Assembly (NCBI GenBank): GCA_032433765.1
Contig: JAVIAB010000092.1
Coordinates: 63,302,493 to 63,366,492 of the forward strand
Origin: Megaustenia siamemsis
Lineage: Eukaryota; Mollusca; Gastropoda; Stylommatophora; Ariophantidae
Direction: 5' to 3'
Length of the DNA stretch: 64,000 nucleotides
Under the pieces are notes generated by a model, which was not told the origin of the DNA, searched no databases, and worked only from the letters and a program-made list of their open reading frames with translations. Below, in pieces: positions 10,918 through 21,470 of this stretch (its first letter is position 1; every line of letters begins with the position of its first letter). Both the position numbers and the translations under genes were made by a program.

Positions 10918-11177
10918 GAGCCGCGATAGCTCAGTTGTTAGTGAACAGAACTACAAAGGACAAGAGGTAGGGTTCGATCCCAACCGACAGCTTCCGGGTT
11001 CACCCGGCCTTAAATGGGTACCGGATTTTTTTCTGGGAAAGTAAAGCGGCACGGACGTAATACCGATCACATTACCCCCAAAAATCATGTGCTGAAGGTC
11101 TGTAAAATTTATGGTCACTAACACCATATTCCCTATACGCCACGTGGCGTGACGGGGTTCTTTACTTTATTTTTTAC
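10918..11177 (+). mobile_element. SINE S1, full-length copy with target duplication
   Basis: tRNA-derived SINE. The head reads GAGCCGCGATAGCTCAGTTG (A box) and GGTTCGATCCC (B box). The body contains GTACCGGATTTTTTTCTGGG and AATCATGTGCTGAAGGTCTG. The 3' end reads CGTGACGGGGTTCTTTACTT followed by a T-rich tail. A 14-bp target duplication, TTTAAATGTAAATC, flanks it at 10904-10917 and 11178-11191. That fixes both ends and implies LINE-type insertion. Confidence 0.93.
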
Positions 11178-11191
11178 TTTAAATGTAAATC

Positions 11192-11807
11192 AAAGTACAG
11201 AGATACATGAAAATGTAAGTAATGGGGTGAGATATTATTTGAGCATAAGACTTTTGAATCAGCAGGAACGTGAGTCAGGATTTAAAGTGTTAGGTTGAGC
11301 ACCTGAGGTGACAAAACAAGACGAAACTAAACTCTTCATGGCGTTCTATTTTTTTTACCGATAAACTTTTATGTCATTGAATATCACACTACGTTTACTG
11401 TCAGTTTGTATGTTACATATGATAAATATAACATAAGCATAACACTATAATTTTATATATTTAATATCTGGTCTTGGCAAGGACTGTAGATATTGTAGTT
11501 TGTCCGCACCGTTTTAATGTCAGTTCCTTCATCGTTGACAGTCTTAAATTGGTCCAGCAGATCGATGGTTTTTGTTGAGCACTTTTCTATTGCTGATACG
11601 ATCTTTGTAAGATTCATTACAGTATCCTTCTATACCATCTCATTTCCATATTCTGTATTCTTCTTTGAAGACCAGCAGTGAGAATTCATGTTCACAATCA
11701 GGTAGAAATACAGATACAATGAACATTGTTCATAATAATATGATCCTTGCTGTTAAGGAGATGTTTCAGCTTTCCCATATGTGCTTTAGTCCCATCAATG
11801 CTATCAT
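11192..11807. other. unassigned sequence
   Basis: AT-rich DNA with no supportable gene. The last 150 bases could be older LINE-like sequence, but I could not place motifs. Confidence 0.4.
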
Positions 11808-12190
11808 TCTTTTTCTTCTTCTCTCCTTCATCATTTGTATTTCAGCGTCGAGGGGAGATATTTGCGTTCTTTTGCTCTTCTGTTCATCTACTATTATGTT
11901 TCCTAGTGTTTTTAATATTCCATCAATCCATCTTTTTCATGGTCGGTCCTTGGGTCTGGCTGGTGTTCTCGCAACGTCTATTGAAGGCACATTTTGTTGT
12001 TCTTTCTGCCTTATCACATGGCCAAACAATTGTATCTTTTGTTTCTTTATATATTCCATGACGTGGATTATTCTTAACTTTTTTCTCAGCATGTGCAATT
12101 TTATCTGATACTTCTGGTTTTGATCCTTTGTCAATGACAGAAGATTCTAGATAATGTAATCTTTTGACATTTTTTTCAAGTGACTCTGTT
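11808..12190 (-). mobile_element. LINE F3 C-terminal fragment
   Basis: Minus-strand frames give LRIIHVMEYIKKQKIQLFGH then VIRQKEQQNVPSID, then after a frameshift KYLPST near 11840. The order matches the F3 copy at 55764-57649 (EYIKKQQINWFGHITRQK ... LYLPSTPTAMEEG). The copy is 5' truncated and frameshifted. Confidence 0.72.
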
Positions 12191-12474
12191 TGCACAGCTT
12201 ATGTTCAACAATTATTGATCGTTATATTTTCACTTTAGTTACCGTTGTTTTCTTATTACATTTATTAAATTTGTATCTAGGGTATAAAAACGTTTTTAAA
12301 AACCCTAAAGCCGTCAGCTTAAATGTTCACAGATGAAATAGAACTAAATCATTGCGTAGTCTTCTACGCATTTCTTTGTCTTTTTCAGCCTAGTTGGTAT
12401 CTAGTGTTTTTTTTTTTCTATTAAATATATACGGCGGAAGAAAATGTTTAGAACAAAGAGAATAGTAAAGGTAA

Positions 12475-12590
12475 AGTACGAGACTTGAACCGGCGTCTTA
12501 GCACGCGAGTTTACACCCATATGTGCTCGGCCGCCTATCCAGAAATGTTCGGATATTTCTGGATAGGCGGCCGAGCACATATGGGTCTGG
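12475..12590 (-). mobile_element. tRNA-like SINE head with fold-back
   Basis: On the minus strand GGCGGCCGAGCACATATGGG resembles a class II tRNA 5' half, and GGTTCAAGTCTC near 12480 fits a B box. The 5' half is present twice in opposite orientation, forming the palindrome described next. It is interpreted as a tRNA-derived SINE head that was inversely duplicated. Confidence 0.5.
12515..12586. repeat. perfect 32-bp inverted repeat, 8-nt spacer
   Basis: The arm 12515-12546 (ACCCATATGTGCTCGGCCGC...) is the exact reverse complement of 12555-12586, separated by GTTCGGAT. The arm includes the tRNA-like GGCCGAG segment. A perfect arm in otherwise decayed DNA points to a recent fold-back duplication or to gene-conversion upkeep. 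Confidence 0.98.
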
Positions 12591-12629
12591 GTGAGCAATG
12601 GAAAAGTGTCGTCGCAAGCATCGAAACTC

Positions 12630-12915
12630 AGATGCGAGGCGACATTCCTCACCTTCCCAGGGTAATACTCTGGTACCCATTTCTGCCAAGGGCTGGGTCG
12701 ACCGTGGGGGTATTTTATTTTTTGTTAATTTTTTTTCCAACCACGAGTACAATTCACAACCCATTTCTGCCAACGGCTGGGTCGACCGTGGGGGTATTTT
12801 ATTATTATTATGTTTTTTTTTCGACCACGAGTACAATTCACACTGCTCCCAGCGGGAATCGAACACGGGTTGTCCAGTCAGATGGTTTTCCCAACTAGGC
12901 TACCGAGGCCCCAAA
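12630..12915 (-). mobile_element. tRNA-derived SINE S2 with internal duplication
   Basis: The minus-strand head at 12915-12840 reads GGGGCCTCGGTAGCCTAGTT (A box) and GTTCGATTCCCGCTGGGAG (B box). The body includes GACCGTGGGGGTATTTTATT and ACCCATTTCTGCCAA. A segment of about 84 bp containing these two strings occurs twice, starting near 12677 and 12761. The distal core CTGGTACCCATTTCTGCC...GGCTGGGT is related to the S1 body, suggesting shared core or tail domains. No target duplication was found. Confidence 0.7.
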
Positions 12916-12924
12916 AATAGAATA

Positions 12925-13025
12925 TATGAAGGTAAAGAATTCAAGAAACGATTCACTGGTCGTGGGTTAAAATATAGGGATATTTGCTTTGACTTCATGC
13001 ATCAGTTGCTCGAATAAAAACGTGC
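12925..13025 (+). mobile_element. possible LINE F4 C-terminal scrap
   Basis: The plus-strand frame reads KKRFTGRGLKYRDICFDFM, resembling the GRPxLRYRDICKRDM segment of F4. It is very short and could be chance. Confidence 0.3.
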
Positions 13026-13214
13026 CTGAGCACGGAGTATATCCGTGGAGGCCTATACTTCGTTTGTTAAATGTCGCGAGTTGCGTTCTGCAAGATTCAC
13101 GTGCCAGTTAACAACAAGAATACAGAACCGGTTTGTTTAATTGGATGCTTGAACTTTTGCGTGATAAAGGAGAGTTGTGTACAATCAGAAATATACGGGT
13201 TTTGGTTATTGTTA

Positions 13215-13315
13215 TTCTCTTAGTAGACAGTAAAGGTCTGTGCCATCTTACACCGTCTTACTTTCCCGGAGAAAATCCCTGGTGCCCATTTTTAGAGGCT
13301 GGGTGAATATCATCA
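13215..13315 (-). mobile_element. SINE core fragment
   Basis: ACTTTCCCGGAGAAAATCCC and GCCCATTTTTAGAGGCTGGG match the minus-strand body of S1 (TTTCTCAGAAA...CCGGTACCCATTAAAGGCTGGG). Head and tail are absent. Confidence 0.45.
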
Positions 13316-13317
13316 GT

Positions 13318-13432
13318 CTAATAAGAGAAAAGAGCTCTCTTCAATTTAGAAATGTTTGCCTAATAAGAAAAGAGCTCTCATCAATTTAGAAATATATATC
13401 TAAGAATAAAAGAGCTCCCATCAATTAGAAAT
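13318..13432. repeat. about 40-bp degenerate triplication
   Basis: Three imperfect copies of a unit containing AAAAGAGCTCTCATCAATTT and AGAAAT. Confidence 0.8.
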
Positions 13433-13639
13433 TAAACACAAACCACAGTCAGTAAAGTGCACCAACCGCTATCATAGCTAAAGCTGTCATTCAAATGATT
13501 CATTTAGACAGCCAGACTTCGTATCATGTATGAATTGTCTACTAAATTTGTGATTAACCTAACTGTTCTTTTGAACGCCGAACTCATTCCCCTGATGTTA
13601 TTGTCGATTGTTCTTTCATAATATGTTATAGCATGGAAG

Positions 13640-14940
13640 ATCAACTACAGACATGATTTTCTCTTTACGTTTACTTCTAGAGAAATCTAACAAGCAGGAA
13701 ACGCCTCTCTACATCGTCTTTATTGAACTTACAAAAGCCTTTGACCTTGTTAGCAGGAACAGTCTCTTCAAAATACTATCTCTAAAATAGGCTACCCTTA
13801 TACTCTGCTGATGCTAGTTAAATCGTTTCATGAATATGGAGGGTACCATTCAATACGACGGCAGTACATCACAACTCTTCAACATACACAGTGGTGTCAA
13901 GAAAGGATGCGCTCTTGCTCCGACCCTATTTGGAACCTTCTTCGCTATTCGATTAAAACATGCATTCTCAAATGTGAAAGAAGGAGTCTATCTTCATACT
14001 AGATCTGATGGTCGGTTGTTCAATCTCGCAAGTCTAAAGGCATGATCCAAAATCAGACATATTACTATTAGAGACCTGTTATTTGCTGATGATTCTGCTC
14101 TTGTCACGTAAAGTCAGGAAGAACGCCAGCGCATGATCGCTTTTCGCATGCCTGCAGAAACTTGGGTCTAACGATAAGTTTATAGAAAACTAATATACTG
14201 GGTCAGGACGTTGAAGAAACACCTGTCATGTTTATCGACAACTACAAACTTGATGTTGTGCAGCAGTATAACTACCTGGGGTCCATCATCAACGACAAAC
14301 TATCTTTAAATACAAAAATTGACACCCGCATTGGTAAAGCTTTTACCATCTTCACCCGTATTTCTAGACGTCTTTGACAAAACAGTAAACTGACAATTAA
14401 AACAAAGCCAGGAGTTTACAATGCCTGCATCATTAATATCCTCGTGTATACAGCGATTCATGGACAACTTATGCAAAGCAGGAAAGAAGGTTAAATGCAT
14501 TCCATATGCAATATTTTGCGCCGTTTTCTTGGTATCACCTGGAAAGACAAAGTGACAACATGGAAGTCCTTACGCACACAAGCATCCCGAACATCTACAC
14601 GCTGCTCAAACAACGTAGGTTACGCTGGCTTAGTCACATATACCGTATGAAAGATGGCCACATACCAAAAGATATACTTTATGGACAATTAACATATGGC
14701 AAAAGAACTAGGGGCGCCCAAAACTTTGATTTATAGACGTGTGTGAACGTGACACGAAGACTCTGGGCATAAACCCTGCAGGCTGGAAAGAAGTTGCTGC
14801 AGACTGCAATCTTTGGAAACACACCTCAAAGCTCCAACTCAAACAAGAACCAGACATAGCAAAACTAGAATAAACTGCGAAACAAAAGAAAGGATGACAT
14901 TTCAAGGGGAGCTGCAAAACACATAGTCAACTATGCTGAC
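13640..14940 (+). mobile_element. LINE F4 remnant, reverse transcriptase and C-terminus
   Basis: Plus-strand pieces in order: FIELTKAFDLVSRNSL (motif A) near 13720, YDGSTSQLFNIHSGVKKGCA and LAPTLFGTFFA near 13855-13950, then RDLLFADDSALVT (catalytic FADD) near 14070. Next come YNYLGSIINDKLSLNTKID near 14270 and RRFLGITWKDKV near 14520. Near 14610-14700 are QRRLRWLSHIYRMKDGHIPK, DILYGQL and ASKL-type tail codons. Frameshifts separate the blocks and one stop follows KLDVV...MQSRKEG, so it is a pseudogene. The N-terminal endonuclease is missing. It shares its tail layout with the F4 remnant at 2285-3490. Confidence 0.85.
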
Positions 14941-15121
14941 GGAGTATGACTATGTAGTGTAGTGTTTTTTATGTGTAATTGTGTCTATGGAAAGGGAGGA
15001 GGTGCGGGGGTTGAGGGATGAGTATGAGAGATTAATTTTGTTTCAGAATGTGCTGTATATTATAGTGGCTTGTACTTTGTGGATTTGAGAGACGTAAGTT
15101 CTTTTAGAATGTGATGTTTAC

Positions 15122-15164
<43 letters not shown>

Positions 15165-15825
15165 GAAAGTTCTTTTAGAATGCGTTGTGTACTTTAGTGG
15201 TTTATATGTGAATGCATGTGGTGTGGGTGTGGATGTGAGGGACCAATATTCTTTCTGAACGTGTTGTGCGCTATAGTTGTGCGGAATAAGGAGCAGTGAA
15301 TGTGAAGGGCGCTCATTACTTTCAAGTCGTTGACATGAGTCATGAATTGCCCATGAAGGTGGGGATTGTTAAATGCTAGTTGCGACGCCTTTCACGATAA
15401 CCGCAAATATAAATTACCGTTAAAATGTTAATAGCATGTAACAGCGGTTAAGAAAAATACCTCCTGGCCTCAATGTTAGAGGTTCTCACATTATTATGTT
15501 ACGGTCCTACTGATAATGAGATCGTCGTCAAGGAGCACATTTTCAGGAGAAGAATGCTCTTGTGGACTTTGTCTCGCTTGAGAATAAAAAAAACTATAAC
15601 AGTAACAGAAAAACATCGGATTGATAGTTAATATGATTGGCAACACGAATGTCTTTCTGAGTGTCCTTTCTATGAAAGCTTGAAGATACGGAGACGAAAA
15701 AAAGAAGAAAACAAAGTGCTTTGAGATTACTTTTTCCTATTTTGAAATTTATATTCTGTGGAATCAAATGAGTTTTTAAACTTTATACGCATAATACAGG
15801 ATTGGGTTTTTATTTCTTCCACGTT
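14941..15825. other. degenerate repeats and an (AG)n tract
   Basis: A pure AG dinucleotide tract lies at about 15121-15163. On either side, strings such as AAGTTCTTTTAGAATGTG and AAAGTTCTTTTAGAATGCG recur about every 85 bases between 15035 and 15285, suggesting an old degenerate tandem repeat. The rest to 15825 is unassigned. Confidence 0.55.
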
Positions 15826-16300
15826 TTTACCCAAGTATATCTATCTTCAGCACACCTTCCTTTTTACCCAAGTGTGTCCATCATCAGCACACCTTGTACC
15901 CAGTGTATCCATCTTCAGCATATCTTTTACCCAAGTGTATCCATCTTCAGTATATCTTTTACACAAGTGTATCCATCTTCAGCATACCTTTTACCCAAGT
16001 GTATCCATCTTCAGCATACAATTTACCCAAGTGTATCCATCTTCAGCATACCTTTTACCCAAGTGTATCCATCTTCAGCATACCTTTTACCCAAGTGTAT
16101 CCATCTTCAGCATACAATTTATCCAAGTGTATCCATCTTCAGCATACCTTTTACCCAAGTGTATCCATCTTCAGCATACCTTTTACCCAAGTGTATCCAT
16201 CTTCAGCATACCTTTTACCCAAGTGTATCCATCTTCAGCATACCTTTTACCCAAGTGTATCCATCTTCAGCATACCTTTTACCCAAGTGCATACATCTTT
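15826..16300. repeat. 32-bp minisatellite array
   Basis: About 14 copies of a 32-bp unit containing TTTTACCCAAGTGTATCCAT and CTTCAGCATA. The first three units are degenerate; the rest differ mainly by ACCTTTT versus ACAATTT. The period is not a multiple of three, so three overlapping open frames on the plus strand repeat every 96 bases. Confidence 0.97.
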
Positions 16301-16607
16301 ACTTCCTTTACTACCTTGTTGTTTCCCATGACATTAGAGTAAACCTTTCCCGGCACTCTCTTCCTCTTACATCTGAGATGTAATTTGTATCGCAATCTGC
16401 TTGAAACTTTCTTTCCATGTTTACAGAGGTCTTGTCATTTGTTACAGCAGTAGTCCTACTAAGCCGCAACGTCGTTTTGATTTTATAATGTCCCTAACCC
16501 TATGTAAAGCTATAACCACGCACTATTTATTTGATCTAAGCCCGATCTCATGAAGGCTTCCTTTGATTTCTCCTCACTTTCGTCTTCCATCCACAGTTCA
16601 CCTTATA
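16301..16607. other. unassigned sequence
   Basis: Nothing recognised. It is the left part of the site into which the next SINE inserted. Confidence 0.4.
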
Positions 16608-16621
16608 CCAGTTTCTTTAAT

Positions 16622-16876
16622 AAAAAAGAGTAAAGTACCCCTGTCACGCCAAGTGGCGTATAGGGAATATGGTGTTAGTGACCATAAATTTTACAGACCT
16701 TCGGCACATGATTTTTGGGTTAATGTGGTCGGTATTACGCCCGTGCCGCTTCACTTTCTCAGAAACAAATCCGGTACCCATTAAAGGCTGGGTGAACCCG
16801 GGGCCGTCGGTTGCGATCGAACCCTACCCCTTGTCCTTTGTAGTCCAGTTCACTAACCACTAAGCTATCACGGCTC
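16622..16876 (-). mobile_element. SINE S1, reverse copy with target duplication
   Basis: Reverse complement of S1: it runs from AAAGAGTAAAGTACCCCTGT through the body (ATGATTTTTGGGTTAATGTG) to the B box (GATCGAACCCTACC) and A box (CACTAAGCTATCACGGCTC). A 14-bp target duplication CCAGTTTCTTTAAT flanks it at 16608-16621 and 16877-16890. Confidence 0.93.
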
Positions 16877-16941
16877 CCAGTTTCTTTAATGGTTACTTCA
16901 TTTTGTCTCCCTCTGTATATATGGTTTGTCCAGCTCAAACA

Positions 16942-17203
16942 AGGGAGCCGCGATAGCTCAGTGGTTGGTGAACAGGACTACAAAGGACAAGAGGTAGGGT
17001 TCGATCCCAACCGACGGCTTCCGGGTTCACCCAGCCTTAAGTGGGTACCGGATTATTTCTGGGAAAGTAAAGCAAAACGGGCGTAATACCGATCACATTA
17101 CCCCAAAATCATGTGCTGAAGGTCTGTAAAATATATGGTCACTAACACCATCTCCCCAATACGCCACTTGGCTTGACGGGGTCTCTTTACTTTTTTTTTT
17201 TTA
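16942..17203 (+). mobile_element. SINE S1, forward copy with target duplication
   Basis: The head reads GAGCCGCGATAGCTCAGTGG with B box GGTTCGATCCC. The tail ends CTTGACGGGGTCTCTTTACT and a T run. An 11-bp target duplication, CAGCTCAAACA (16931-16941) and CAGTTCAAACA (17204-17214), has one mismatch. It sits 65 bases from the oppositely oriented S1 copy, so the two heads face each other. Confidence 0.93.
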
Positions 17204-17351
17204 CAGTTCAAACATCTGTCTGCTGTCTTTGTCAGCATTCCCCCAGGCTGCACTTGTCGAGTAGTGCTTTGTTTAAAATTACAAATTTAGTAATTTGTAT
17301 TATTAAATTAGCAAACATATTTGGAGAACTTTTCTCATGTAGGTTGTATGA

Positions 17352-19090
17352 AACAATCATCATCATCATGTGTCATACCGGTTGGCGTAGGTGATCATGT
17401 CCCTCCACAATCTTCTATCTACAGTGCATCGTATCAGTTCTGTTGTTGACTGTTTTCCATGCCATGACACCAAGCTATCCAGTATTTTCTCTCTTTGTCG
17501 CCCGCGATCTCTCTTTCCTTTTATTTTACCAGTTGTAACCAAGTATTCCAACTTTCCTCTTCTCATGATGTGCCCGAAAAATGTTGATTGCTTCTTTCTG
17601 ATGTTTTTTAAGAGCTCCCTTTTTGTGTTGGCCTCCTTGAGAACTTCCTCATTGGTCTTTTTAGCTGTCCAGGGAACTTTCAACATTCTTCTGAGAAATC
17701 CCATCTCGGTGGCCTCTAATCGTCTTTTCATTTGTTTGTCTACTGTCCATGATTCGCTTCCATAAGTCAGAATTGGTTCTATATAGCACCGATGAACTCT
17801 CTTTCTCATTTCTATTGACATAGATTTGTTGCATAAGATATTTTTCATTTTCTGAAATGCCATTTTGGCCTGAGCTATTCTGCTTTTTATTTCTGTGGTG
17901 CATCTCCCATCTGATGTTATTATTGTGCCCAAGTATTTGAAACGTTGCACTTGTTTCAGATTTGTCTTGTTTATTTTTATGCTGCATGATGGTGGTGATT
18001 GTTTCTTCGATATAACCATTACTTCTGTTTTCTTACTATTCAGACTGAGACCTTTCTTGTTGCTTTCTTTTACTATTATGTCTATCATTTCTTGTAGTTC
18101 ATTCTCTGTCTCTGCTATTAAGACTGTGTCATCCGCATGTCGCAAATTATTTATGTTGTGACCGTTGACTTCAATTCCTATTTTGTCTACTATTGATCTC
18201 ATAATATATTCGCTGTAAAGTGAAAACAAATCCGGCGACAGAACACAGCCTTGTCTGACTCCTTGCCTTATATATTTGAATTGTCCTGTTTGGTTGTTAA
18301 TTCGTATAGCTGCTGTTTGTTGCCAGTACATGTTCTTTATGATTCGCAGATCCTTGCCATTAATGTTTAATTTCTCCAGCATATTGATTATTTCCACATG
18401 CTTTACTTTGTCAAATGCTTTCGTGTAGTCTATAAAGCACATATATAGATCTTTCTTTACCTCTATAGATCTTTCTATCAATGTTCTTAAGATATATATT
18501 GCATTATTGGTGCCTTTTTCTTCCATAAATCCACATTGTTCCTCACTTATTTCTGGTTTTATTTTGTTCCTTACACGTCTCATGATGATTCTTAGTAATA
18601 TTTTAGTCATATGGCTAATGAGACTAATAGTGCGATGGTCTTCACAATCAGTGGCTCCTGACTTCTTCGGTATGGCTACAAAGATAAATTTTAGTAGATT
18701 TTTGGGTAAGTGTCCCTTGTTATATATGTCATTGAGAAATTTTGTTATGACTTGTACTCCCAGCTCTCCTAATGCATTTATCTCTTCGATTGTTATATTG
18801 TCAGGACCTGGAGCTTTGCCTCTTTTCATGTGTTGAATTGCGTCCTCGACTTCACTCTGCATTATTGGTGGTCCTGTGTCTTCATTTGAATTGTTTAATT
18901 CTGGTCTTTCATCATCATAGAGTTGACTGATATATTTTCTATCCATCTTTCCATTGTCTTCTCCTGTCCCATTATTATATTTCCTTCCTTTGATTTCACA
19001 CATCCTGAAACTTTGACTTCTTTTCTTCCTGTTAATTCATTTAACTGATTGTGCATAAAATGAAACAATAGTTTTTGTTGTTTTCCGTCC
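17352..19090 (-). mobile_element. LINE F2, best-preserved copy (5' truncated)
   Basis: Minus-strand LINE with a (GAT)n/(ATG)n 3' tail at about 17352-17370. Its 3' untranslated region is almost absent: the stop lies beside the tail. The long frame at 17366-19003 carries linker, RT and C-terminal domains (separate entry). Upstream, to about 19090, the sequence continues in another frame (HFMHNQLNELTGRKE ... IIMGQEKTMERWIE), so one frameshift lies near 18900-19000. The endonuclease is missing. Related F2 copies are at 8832, 23241, 24510, 31715 and 46406. Confidence 0.9.
17366..19003 (-). CDS. LINE F2 reverse transcriptase, 545-codon open frame (partial)
   Basis: Reverse transcriptase of a non-LTR retrotransposon; in intact relatives it copies the element RNA at a nicked genomic site. 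Residues 1-60 are the linker upstream of RT. KAPGPDNIT at 63-71 is the start of the RT fold and HRTISLISHMTKIL at 123-136 is the fingers. CFIDYTKAFDKV at 189-200 carries the motif A aspartate, and GVRQGCVLSPDLF at 248-260 is motif B. RHADDTVLI at 288-296 is the catalytic motif C. FKYLGTIITSDGRC near 350 and YGSESWT near 415 are thumb. The tail is FFGHIMRRGKLEYLV and WRDMITYANRYDT. Motif C is HADD where F/YADD is usual. The frame has no N-terminal endonuclease and its first methionine is arbitrary, because the copy is truncated and frameshifted upstream. Expression is not expected. Confidence 0.85.
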   Translation of the reverse strand: MCEIKGRKYNNGTGEDNGKMDRKYISQLYDDERPELNNSNEDTGPPIMQSEVEDAIQHMKRGKAPGPDNITIEEINALGELGVQVITKFLNDIYNKGHLPKNLLKFIFVAIPKKSGATDCEDHRTISLISHMTKILLRIIMRRVRNKIKPEISEEQCGFMEEKGTNNAIYILRTLIERSIEVKKDLYMCFIDYTKAFDKVKHVEIINMLEKLNINGKDLRIIKNMYWQQTAAIRINNQTGQFKYIRQGVRQGCVLSPDLFSLYSEYIMRSIVDKIGIEVNGHNINNLRHADDTVLIAETENELQEMIDIIVKESNKKGLSLNSKKTEVMVISKKQSPPSCSIKINKTNLKQVQRFKYLGTIITSDGRCTTEIKSRIAQAKMAFQKMKNILCNKSMSIEMRKRVHRCYIEPILTYGSESWTVDKQMKRRLEATEMGFLRRMLKVPWTAKKTNEEVLKEANTKRELLKNIRKKQSTFFGHIMRRGKLEYLVTTGKIKGKRDRGRQREKILDSLVSWHGKQSTTELIRCTVDRRLWRDMITYANRYDT

Positions 19091-19435
19091 ACGTAATAGT
19101 GTTGAGAGTGCGCAGTTCCCAAAAATCTGTAATTTTAATTTTGGGTTGTATTTTGGTGTTAAAATCTGTAAAGGTTGTTTAGACAGACAGCATGTGTTCT
19201 ACTAGCTGTGCTCATCTTTTAGTTCATGTTGTCATCACAACTCCAGTTTATTAACCAAAACTTGCTCTTGTGTCTATTTTTTTTTGACGGTGTAGAGTCC
19301 CTTAAAATTAACGTCGCGGCTTCATTAAGTTTACAGCTTATATTCCACTTTATTATCTTTTAAAATTATTTTTTATTGTGTGTCATTTGTTATTTTGTCA
19401 AGTCGTTGGAAGAAATGGAGTAACACAGGGCATAT
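19091..19435. other. unassigned sequence
   Basis: AT-rich; nothing recognised. Confidence 0.4.
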
Positions 19436-20205
19436 ACAAGTCTTGTTTATAAGTCTGTATAAGGATATGACTATAAATCTTGTCTCTAAGTCTATAAGTT
19501 TGAAAGTCCTTGCCTATAAGTCTATATGGCGTGTTATAAGTCTTGCCTATAAGTCTATATAGTGTATTAAAGTCTTGCCTATAAGTCTATATGGTGTATT
19601 ATAAGTCTTGCCTATAAGTCTATATAGTGTATTATAAGTCTTGCCTATAAGTCTATATAGTGTATTAAAGTCTTGCCTATAAGTCTATATGGTGTATTAT
19701 AAGTCTTGCCTATAAGTCTATATAGTGTATTATAAGTCTTGCCTATAAGTCTATATAGTGTATTATAAGTCTTGCCTATAAGTCTATATAGTGTATTATA
19801 AGTCTTGCCTATAAGTCTATATAGTGTATTAAAGTCTTGCCTATAAGTCTATATGGTGTATTATAAGTCTTGCCTATAAGTCTATATAGTGTATTATAAG
19901 TCTTGCCTATAAGTCTATATAGTGTATTATAAGTCTTGCCTATAAGTCTATATGGTGTATTATAAGTCTTGCCTATAAGTCTATATAGTGTATTAAAGTC
20001 TTGCCTATAAGTCTATATGGTGTATTATAAGTCTTGCCTATAAGTCTATATAGTGTATTATAAGTCTTGCCTATAAGTCTATATAGTGTATTAAAGTCTT
20101 GCCTATAAGTCTATATGGTGTATTAAAGTCTTGCCTATAAGTCTATATAGTGTATTATAAGTCTTGCCTATAAGTCTATATAGTGTATTATAAGTCTTTC
20201 AGTAT
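19436..20205. repeat. 32/33-bp minisatellite array
   Basis: About 22 copies of a unit containing AAGTCTTGCCTATAAGTCTA and TATAGTGTATT. Two variants alternate: TATTATAAGTC (33 bp) and TATTAAAGTC (32 bp), together with ATAGTG versus ATGGTG. AAAGTC is usually followed by ATGGTG, so blocks of several units appear to have been copied together. The leftmost copies (19436-19530) are degenerate. Confidence 0.97.
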
Positions 20206-21142
20206 GTAAAGAATTGTCAATATTGTACTTTTTTGTGTGGAAATATCTTCTGTTGTCACATAACTCAATATATAATAGTAAAATAAATAGTTTTTACAGA
20301 TGGGACCGTTGGACGCTCACGTTTTAACTATGAAAGGTTGTTCATACTGACATCGTGAGTGGTTGACATAAACCCAAATAATCAGGATAAGGGGATTATA
20401 CATGTCAAGCACACATACACAATATAATCTCTATACAGAGAGAACAGTGGCCCATATTTCTGATTCCTAAATAAGGAAATATAAATTGTGATTGTTCCAA
20501 AGCACGAAAGGCTATAAAGAGGGGAAAATGGTGTTCAATCATTTATGTCTTCCCCCATCCTTCTTCATTGTAACATATTTTTTATTATTGTCTCGAGATT
20601 TTATTTCCACGTGTTTCTAAATCGTCCTAGTTCATTTTCTCCTGTTGGTTATAGTGTGAGCACTTGTATAATGATATGTTTATGGCAGATTTTCCAAAAT
20701 TGTGCTCTGTACGTGTCAATCGTTTTTCATTTACCCTTTCTTCACTCTGAGTTTATTTATTTTCTGTCACAATTGATCATTTATAATGGAGTTTAATCAT
20801 CTGATATTAAATATCCCTCTTAAAGTGGTGTTGAAAAACGTCTACAGTTTCCTTGCATCATTTGCTGATCTTGTCCATGTTTTCGATCCTTACAAAAGAG
20901 CCAACTTGTCATATGTGTTGAACATTCAAAGTTTGGCACTCCTTTGGCTTCCAGATCTTCCTCAATTGTAAGAAAAGAAAATAAAGCCAACCAGCCTCCA
21001 TAATTCTTGCTTTAACACCTGCATTTGTGGCCCCATCTTTGTCAACAATAACATAATATAACATGATGCACACATGTCTTCTAGATTCTTGCCTTTAAAT
21101 TTAATGCATTTACTTCTGACTGAGTCTATTCTAGGGACTTAA
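20206..21142. other. unassigned sequence
   Basis: AT-rich DNA with short frames. The reverse strand of 20800-21060 shows a few protein-like words (KMGPQMQV, LRKIWKPKECQTLN) that might be a decayed transposase, but I cannot name a family. Confidence 0.4.
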
Positions 21143-21470
21143 CCGAGAATAAATCAGGGAAAAGGGTTAAGTCTTTAGAATAAATCAGGGAAAAGGGTTA
21201 AGTCTTTAGAATAAATCAGGGAAAAGGGTTAAGTCTTTAGAAGAAATCAGGGAAAAGGGTTAAGTCTGTAGAATAAATCAGGGAAAAGGGTTAAGTCTTT
21301 AGAATAAATCAGGGAAAAGGGTTAAGTCTTTAGAATAAATCAGGGAAAAGGGTTAAGTCTTTAGAATAAATCAGGGAAAAGGGTTAAGTCTTTAGAATAA
21401 ATCAGGGAAAAGGGTTAAGTCTTTAGAATAAATCAGGGAAAAGGGTTAAGTCTTTAGAATAAAGCAATAT
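21143..21470. repeat. 31-bp minisatellite array
   Basis: About ten copies of a 31-bp unit AATAAATCAGGGAAAAGGGT plus TAAGTCTTTAG. Copies are almost identical; single variants are AAGAAATC and GTCTGTAG. High homogeneity suggests a recent expansion. Confidence 0.97.

Noticed and set aside
16942..17020. Functional tRNA genes at the A/B-box sites (also 10918, 24713, 46800, 53337)
   Set aside because: Each box pair continues into a shared SINE body with target duplications; acceptor and anticodon stems are not conserved.
21143..21470. CRISPR array
   Set aside because: Units are directly adjacent without unique spacers, there are no cas genes and the DNA is eukaryotic. The same holds for the other arrays with 28-40-bp periods.
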